The notes beneath the pieces were generated by a model. The model made no database searches. It was not told the DNA's origin and was given only the letters and a program-made list of their open reading frames with translations. Of a stretch of DNA of 64,000 nucleotides, positions 58,393-64,000 are shown piece by piece (position 1 is the first letter of the stretch; each line of letters starts with the position of its first letter). A program made the translations under genes and the position numbers. Source of the DNA: Oscillospiraceae bacterium. GTDB taxonomy: Bacteria; Bacillota; Clostridia; Oscillospirales; Ruminococcaceae. Location: NCBI GenBank assembly GCA_015067185.1, contig SVMZ01000010.1, positions 22,261 to 86,260 on the forward strand, read 5' to 3'.

Positions 58393-59448
58393 TCATTTTA
58401 CAGAGAAGCTGCGGGCATTGTAGACTTTTAATGCATCTTCGTTGACAACAATCGTCAGCTTATCGGCAAGAGATTCCATGTAGGCGGAAAAATCCTCCAT
58501 GCACAGTTCATACGATACGGCAAAACGGTTATCCTCTACCAGAGTGGGATGATCGGCGGCGGTCAGTTTTTGAATGACGAAATAGTAGTCTTCGTCCTCC
58601 TCGTAAACCGCAACCTCTCCAACTGCCATGTTCTCAATGAACTCAGAAAGTGCAACGGAATAGAACAGGTCGCCTTTCTCCGATACGGTGATATGGGGAA
58701 CAAGGGGACTGCCGTGTTCGTGATCAAGCTCGGTTTCCATCTCTTCACAGTATTCCTCTTCAGACTGGGCTACAAGTGCATCTCCATCTTCTCCGTCCAT
58801 CAGGCGCTGACGATATTCCTCTGCTTTGGCAAGCTGTTCTTCCAGCTCATCCTCAGTCAGGGTTTCGCCTTCAGCATCAAATTTGCGGATGCCGATTGCA
58901 CGGAAGAAAAGATACTCTTCAAAAAAGAGGACAATCTCTTCATCGGAGAGCGCCAGATCACCGTCGGCAGCATAGAGTGCCTCGAAAATCATCTGCGGCA
59001 TATAGGTAGCGAGGGTGGAACGGCGAAGAGATTCCATGTTGACACCGTTCATCGTGTAGTTTTCGGAGTAGGTCTCCCACTGTTTCGCTGCCTCAGCTTC
59101 TGCTGCGGCAATATCTTCATCGGAGAGAACCAGGCCGAGACGTTCAAATTCCTTTTCCACAGCAAGCATGTCCCGCAGCTGCCTTAGCGCATAGTCAGAA
59201 ATCCACTCATCAGCAGGCTGTCCGTCAATCTCATGGGAGAGAATGGCATCCAGATCGATGGTGGTTTCTCCGGTTTTGCTTTGTGCGGCGGCAATGGCGG
59301 AGAACATGTTGAGATTATAGTCAGACACAGGAATCTGTTCATCTTCCAGGGTGCCAATATAACTGGCATCAACGGAACAACCGGTGAAAAGCAGGGAAAA
59401 AGCAAGCAGAAGCAGTGCTGCAGACAGAATAAGTTTGTTTCGTTTCAT
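58393..59448 (-). CDS. Lipoprotein, possibly parvulin/SurA-type foldase
   Basis: Lipobox LLFTGCSV; long helical N-domain then GSPLVPHITVSEKGDLFYSVALSEFIENMAVGEVAVYEEDEDYYFVIQKL. Confidence 0.6.
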   Translation of the reverse strand: MKRNKLILSAALLLLAFSLLFTGCSVDASYIGTLEDEQIPVSDYNLNMFSAIAAAQSKTGETTIDLDAILSHEIDGQPADEWISDYALRQLRDMLAVEKEFERLGLVLSDEDIAAAEAEAAKQWETYSENYTMNGVNMESLRRSTLATYMPQMIFEALYAADGDLALSDEEIVLFFEEYLFFRAIGIRKFDAEGETLTEDELEEQLAKAEEYRQRLMDGEDGDALVAQSEEEYCEEMETELDHEHGSPLVPHITVSEKGDLFYSVALSEFIENMAVGEVAVYEEDEDYYFVIQKLTAADHPTLVEDNRFAVSYELCMEDFSAYMESLADKLTIVVNEDALKVYNARSFSVK

Positions 59449-59463
59449 GGTTGGCTCCGATCA

Positions 59464-60738
59464 TCAGACAGAGGCAAGAGCCTGCTCGATATCCTCAAGG
59501 ATATCGTCGATGTTTTCGATACCGACGGAGAAGCGGATCATACCGGGAGAGATGCCGGCGGCAACCAGCTGTTCATCGGTGAGCTGACGGTGGGTGGCAC
59601 TGGCGGGATGGAGAACCATGGTTCTGGCAGCGGCAACATGAACAACGTTGACAGCCAGTTTGAGGGAATCCATGAAGCGGACAGCGTTTTCTTTCCCACC
59701 TTTAATGCAGAAAGAGATAACACCGCTGCAGCCGTTGGGGAGATATTTCTGAGCGAGAGGATAGAAGCGGTTGTCCTTCAGATAGGGATAGTTGACGCTT
59801 TCCACCTTTTCATGAGCAGCGAGATATTCAGCAACACGCTCAGCGTTGCGGCAGTGGCGCTCCATACGCACATGCAGGGATTCAATGCCCAGATTGAGCA
59901 GGAATGCGGTCATGGCCTGGGGATAAGCACCCAGATCACGCATCAACTGTACACGAGCTTTGGTAATGTAAGCGGCTTTGCCAAAGTCTCTGACATAGGC
60001 AACACCGTGGTAGGAAGCATCCGGCTCTACAAGACCGGGGAATTTACCGTTGGTCCAGTCAAAGTTGCCGCTGTCAATGATGACACCGCCCACCTGAATG
60101 GCATGACCGTCCAGATACTTTGTGGTGGAGTGGGTGATGATATCTGCGCCAAACTCGAAAGGACGGCAGAGAAAGGGGGTGGCAAAGGTATTGTCTACAA
60201 TGAGAGGGATACCGTTGCGGTGAGCCAGGTTGGCAATACGCTCAATATCCATAACATCCAGTGCGGGGTTGGCAATGGTCTCGCCGAGGATAGCCTTGGT
60301 TCTATCATCGATATGCTTCTGGATCTCTTCATCAGGCAGGGAGAGATCGACAAAAGTAGTATGAACGCCATATCTCTCCAGAGTAACGCCGAAGAGGTTG
60401 ATGGTGCCGCCATAAATGGTGGAATCCACAATGACATTGTCGCCGCCGGAAGCGATGTTCATAACGGCAATCAGGTTGGCCATCTGACCGGAACTGGTGC
60501 AGAGAGCGCCTACGCCGCCTTCCAAATCGGCCAGCTTTTCTTCCACCATGGCGACGGAGGGGTTGGAGATACGGGAATACATATGACCGTCGGCAGCAAG
60601 GTCAAACAGCTTGCCGATATCGTCGGTGGAATCATAGGTATAAGTGGTGCTCTGGTAGATCGGCATAGCGAGGGGCTCGCCGTTCTTAGGCTGATATCCG
60701 GAATGTAAGCATTTTGTTTCAGTACGCAATTTAATCAC
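59464..60738 (-). CDS. metY: O-acetylhomoserine aminocarboxypropyltransferase/cysteine synthase
   Basis: PIYQSTTYTYDSTDDIGKLFDL, Cys/Met-metabolism PLP motif DIITHSTTKYLDGHA. Confidence 0.93.
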   Translation of the reverse strand: MIKLRTETKCLHSGYQPKNGEPLAMPIYQSTTYTYDSTDDIGKLFDLAADGHMYSRISNPSVAMVEEKLADLEGGVGALCTSSGQMANLIAVMNIASGGDNVIVDSTIYGGTINLFGVTLERYGVHTTFVDLSLPDEEIQKHIDDRTKAILGETIANPALDVMDIERIANLAHRNGIPLIVDNTFATPFLCRPFEFGADIITHSTTKYLDGHAIQVGGVIIDSGNFDWTNGKFPGLVEPDASYHGVAYVRDFGKAAYITKARVQLMRDLGAYPQAMTAFLLNLGIESLHVRMERHCRNAERVAEYLAAHEKVESVNYPYLKDNRFYPLAQKYLPNGCSGVISFCIKGGKENAVRFMDSLKLAVNVVHVAAARTMVLHPASATHRQLTDEQLVAAGISPGMIRFSVGIENIDDILEDIEQALASV

Positions 60739-60903
60739 CTCTATTTAAGATGAAATAATTATAACGCGAAATTAGTGTTATGACAATAAAAAACTGCATA
60801 AATTTAATTTTAATTTACGCTTAGGAATAAAAAAAGCCTTTTGGGCGATAATAGAAACAGAAAAAGAGCGACCGCAAGTTGCCGCACAGGAGGCTGCAGA
60901 AGA

Positions 60904-61116
60904 ATGGAGAAAAAGAAAAAAATCCCTCCGACATCAAAGAAAAAGGTGCTGAGGGGAAATCTCACCGAGCTCTCGGAAGGGGAGGAGTTGTATCCTGGAT
61001 TTGTCACTCTTTCGCTGACCCAGAAGGATGCGGTGGTGGGTGATGGAAAACTGCCGCTGACCAATCACATGAATGTGGCGGAGGCCAGAGAGTTTTCAAA
61101 GGAAAATCAGAAATAA
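60904..61116 (+). CDS. Small basic 70-aa protein, possibly DUF3787-like
   Basis: MEKKKKIPPTSKKKVLRGNLTELSEGEELYPGFVTLSLTQKDAVVGDGKLPLTNHMNVAEAREFSKENQK; followed by a strong terminator. Confidence 0.6.
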   Translation: MEKKKKIPPTSKKKVLRGNLTELSEGEELYPGFVTLSLTQKDAVVGDGKLPLTNHMNVAEAREFSKENQK

Positions 61117-61119
61117 AAG

Positions 61120-61153
61120 AAATCAGGTCATCCTTCAGGATGACCTGATTTTA
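61120..61153. terminator. Strong terminator
   Basis: AAATCAGGTCATCCT-tc-AGGATGACCTGATTTTAAT. Confidence 0.85.
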
Positions 61154-61168
61154 ATATGTACCAGAGAA

Positions 61169-62218
61169 TCAGATGTTGACCTTAACGGTACCGCTGCCTT
61201 CTGCGGAGGCAAAGGCGGCGTCGATGACCTTCATAACGCGCAGAGCCTGTGCCGGCTTAACGATAAGCTCTTCTTTGCCATCGATAGCGGCAACAACGTT
61301 GCGGTAATAATCAGCCCATTTCGGATCTTCTTCGGGCAGAGCCATCTCTTCCAGAGTTTCCTTGGGACGGGGAGCCATGGTTCTGGTCGGGCCTGCAGCA
61401 GTATGGATGACGATGGGTTCCCATCTCATCTCACTCTTCTTGGAGCGGAGGATCTTACCGGAGCAATCCCAGTCCTCAATAACGAGGGTGCCCTTGCTGC
61501 CGCTGACAAACCAACGGGGAAGCTTCTGGAAGCAGGTGGTGCCTACTTCAACGGTGGCAGATTTACCGGACTCAAAGCGAAGGATAACTTTGCAGTAGTC
61601 GTCTACTTCTTCAACGGTGATGCCCATCAGCTGAGCATAAACCTCGACAACCTTCTCTTCGCCGAACATGAACATGATCTGGTCGATGAGATGGACGCCC
61701 CAGTCAAGCAGCATGCCGCCGCCTGTTACCTTGAAGCCGCGCCAGCCGAAGATAGCTTCATTGGCACCGTGTACACGGGACTCGAAGGTATAGGGATTGC
61801 CGAGAAGGCCGTTATCATAAGCGTTTTTGACAATGCGGAAGTCCTTATCCCAGCGGCGGTTCTGGTGGATGGTGAACAGTTTGCCGGTTTCCTCGGAAAC
61901 GGCAATCATCTCCTCAAGTTCAGCAGCGTTCATAGCAACCGGCTTCTCGCAGATGACGTTCTTGCCTGCGCGCATAGCAGCAATGGCGAGATCGTGGTGG
62001 AAGTTGTTGGGGGTGGCAACGAGAACGGTGTCAATGCTCTCGTCAGCAAGGATATCATCCAGGGTCTCATAGGCAATGAGACCGTTCTTTTTGGCGAGCT
62101 CAAGGCGCTCCGGCTCAATATCATAAGCCGCTACATATTCAAAGCCCTCAATGTTCTTGCTGTTGCTGTGGTGGTATCCGGCCATGCCGCCGTAACCGAT
62201 AATTCCAAATCTGTGCAT
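61169..62218 (-). CDS. Gfo/Idh/MocA family oxidoreductase
   Basis: FGIIGYGGMAGYHHSN, VLVATPNNFHHDLAIAAMRAGKNVICEKPVAMNAAELEEM. Confidence 0.94.
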   Translation of the reverse strand: MHRFGIIGYGGMAGYHHSNSKNIEGFEYVAAYDIEPERLELAKKNGLIAYETLDDILADESIDTVLVATPNNFHHDLAIAAMRAGKNVICEKPVAMNAAELEEMIAVSEETGKLFTIHQNRRWDKDFRIVKNAYDNGLLGNPYTFESRVHGANEAIFGWRGFKVTGGGMLLDWGVHLIDQIMFMFGEEKVVEVYAQLMGITVEEVDDYCKVILRFESGKSATVEVGTTCFQKLPRWFVSGSKGTLVIEDWDCSGKILRSKKSEMRWEPIVIHTAAGPTRTMAPRPKETLEEMALPEEDPKWADYYRNVVAAIDGKEELIVKPAQALRVMKVIDAAFASAEGSGTVKVNI

Positions 62219-62402
62219 AACAATCTCCCTTTATTATAGTATGCTTTTCAGCAATTGCTTGCTACACATGATATTATCGCATATGACGAAAAATGTCAAT
62301 ACACAAAAAGTTAAATTAAGGTGCCTGAAATTGCTTTTTTGTCAAAAGAAGACGGAACAATATTTACGGAGTGACAAAGGGGGCAGGATGTAAAAGCAGC
62401 TA

Positions 62403-62431
62403 TTGACAACTTTTCAGGGGGTTGATATAAT
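62403..62431 (+). promoter_or_regulatory. Consensus sigma-A promoter for srtB
   Basis: TTGACA - 17 nt - TATAAT. Confidence 0.75.
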
Positions 62432-62535
62432 TTTCTGGGAGTATCTGTGAGCGTATTAATATGAATTTTATGGTATGGTTTGCCGAAAACGGCCGCAGAT
62501 GCCATTTTCTGAAAAATAAGAGGGAGTGAGAATAT

Positions 62536-63309
62536 ATGAAAAAAGCGCTGCTGATTATTTTGTGTGTCTTATTTTTGGGTATAGCAGGATATTCCGGATA
62601 TCAGATTTATCTGCAGCTGCGGGAATATAATGAGGGAGAGAAGAGTTATGACCATCTCGCTCAGTATGTTCAGGTGGAAAAGATGCCGGAAGAAACTGAG
62701 AAGGTTTCGAATAAAAAAGAGGATGAGGAAGAGCTGCAGGAAGAAGTAATCAATTGGCCTGAAGTAGATTTTGAGGAACTGCGTGCGATCAACCCGGATA
62801 TTATCGGATGGATTTACATTGAAGGAACTTATATCAATTATCCTATCGTGCAGGGAAAGGACAACGATTACTACCTGTATCGCCTGTTTGACGGAACCAG
62901 CAACCGGGCAGGCAGCATCTTTTTGGATTATCAGAATCAACCGGATTTTTCAGACAGACACAACATTGTCTACGGTCACCATTTGAAAAATGATACCATG
63001 TTTGCAGCTTTGATGAAATATCAGGATCAGAAGTTTTATGAGGAACATCCCTATGCCATGATTTTGACACCGGAAAAAAACTATAAGCTGGAGTTTTTTG
63101 CGGGGTATGTGACCAATACGCAGGACGAGTCATGGAAGTTAAGTTTTGAATCTGATGAAGAATATCTGACATGGATTGAAAATGCTGTGAAAAAATCAAG
63201 CATTGAAAGCGGTATTGTCCCCTCGGCAGAGGATCGGGTGCTGACTCTTTCCACCTGTGCATATGATTTTGACAATGCAAGGTATGTTTTGTTGGGTGTG
63301 TTGAAATAA
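62536..63309 (+). CDS. srtB: Class B sortase
   Basis: INYPIVQGKDNDYYLYRLFDGTSNRAGSIFLDYQNQPDFSDRHNIVYGHHLKNDTMFAAL, catalytic TLSTCAYDF. Confidence 0.93.
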   Translation: MKKALLIILCVLFLGIAGYSGYQIYLQLREYNEGEKSYDHLAQYVQVEKMPEETEKVSNKKEDEEELQEEVINWPEVDFEELRAINPDIIGWIYIEGTYINYPIVQGKDNDYYLYRLFDGTSNRAGSIFLDYQNQPDFSDRHNIVYGHHLKNDTMFAALMKYQDQKFYEEHPYAMILTPEKNYKLEFFAGYVTNTQDESWKLSFESDEEYLTWIENAVKKSSIESGIVPSAEDRVLTLSTCAYDFDNARYVLLGVLK

Positions 63310-63391
63310 TCTCTGCGGGCAGCAGGAAAATGGAAAAAATAAAAAAACAGGGGTATAGAGCGGTACTCTTAAGGACAGTTTTTCAAAAAAC

Positions 63392-63426
63392 GGCATATCT
63401 CGAAAGAGGTATGCCCCTTTTGCTTT
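63392..63426 (+). terminator. srtB terminator
   Basis: GGCATATCTC-gaaa-GAGGTATGCCCCTTTTGCTTTT. Confidence 0.75.
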
Positions 63427-63475
63427 TGTGTCTACAAAAGCAGTGCTTGTCAGGAAAATTGACAGAAGCGTAAAC

Positions 63476-63513
63476 GAACAAAGAGACTATCACATTAAGA
63501 AAGTCTTTTTGTT
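63476..63513. terminator. Hairpin between srtB and the right-edge gene
   Basis: GAACAAAGAGACT ... AAGTCTTTTTGTTC. Confidence 0.55.
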
Positions 63514-63527
63514 CCTTCTTTGCCCTA

Positions 63528-64000
63528 TTATTTTGTAAACACCCCGTAAATCAACGTCGAATATTTGTCGTTATCGGCGGAAAAGCTTACGCTTTCGACC
63601 GTGTCCGAGGAATCAACGGTAATATCGAGGCGGTTGGCAACATATATCTCAAAGTTTTTGTCATATCCAAACGTCGCAAATCTTCCCGATTTTGTGGCGA
63701 TCGGATCGATCTTCGACGAGCCTTTGAGTGCAAATGCCGTAGTTATATGAACACCGTTTTTCAGGGATATCGTTTCCGTTTTGCCGCTCTTATAGTTTAT
63801 ACTTACACAGCAAGCATCCTCACCGTATGTCCCGCCGAGAGGATAGCCCGATGTTATCGATGTGAGCCCTATGATCGAAATGATATCGGCGCAACGTCCA
63901 AGCTTAAATGAAAAATTCCTTTCCGAAGATACAACCACGGGGATCTTATCTATCGACGCGCCCGATTCAAATATCGGTCCCGTCTTTATCTGCCTCGCTC
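63528..64000 (-). CDS. C-terminal part of an unidentified protein running off the right edge
   Basis: Frame is open to base 64000 (ARQIKTGPIFESGASIDKIPVVVSSERNFSF...); beta-rich C-terminus ending SFSADNDKYSTLIYGVFTK. Confidence 0.6.
   Translation of the reverse strand, partial: ARQIKTGPIFESGASIDKIPVVVSSERNFSFKLGRCADIISIIGLTSITSGYPLGGTYGEDACCVSINYKSGKTETISLKNGVHITTAFALKGSSKIDPIATKSGRFATFGYDKNFEIYVANRLDITVDSSDTVESVSFSADNDKYSTLIYGVFTK

Noticed and set aside
59233-60708. 491-aa plus-strand ORF
   Set aside because: Antisense to metY and the lipoprotein gene; no independent support.

Overview
This 64 kb window is a chromosomal segment from a low/mid-GC Clostridia-like Firmicute (an inference from gene content and codon style; no search was run). 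About 40 protein-coding genes can be supported. They include a YitT protein, a YhhN-like protein, MFS and LysR genes, a DUF4965-type glutaminase, a DUF5058 membrane pair with an M20 peptidase, and a P-type ATPase. They also include two ATPase-less sugar ABC importer gene sets with AraC-type regulators and three solute-binding lipoproteins, an exporter ABC pair, and dnaB-rplI-gdpP. The rest include RNase J, a nucleotidyltransferase with a degenerate mutase-like domain, a T-box-cysE-cysS operon, a PfkB kinase, an alpha-2-macroglobulin-like giant, nth, two ceramidase-like proteins, metY, a Gfo/Idh/MocA oxidoreductase and a class B sortase. No tRNA, rRNA, CRISPR array, prophage or transposase was seen. 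Main items for follow-up: (i) a 1175-1177 aa secreted protein with an exact-period 945-bp repeat and CxCxxC motifs, ending at NPSTG without a membrane anchor, with a 13-bp perfect hairpin spanning the stop codons of both convergent genes; (ii) a densely structured 150-nt intergenic RNA with a possible coupled mini-ORF before a tandem amidohydrolase; (iii) a DUF5058/partner/M20 cassette; (iv) a repeated TTTTTTGCACWATTMTC motif upstream of two secreted-protein/transport operons; (v) a ~300-nt leader upstream of RNase J; (vi) two small unannotated proteins. All family names are from motif recognition and none was checked against a database.
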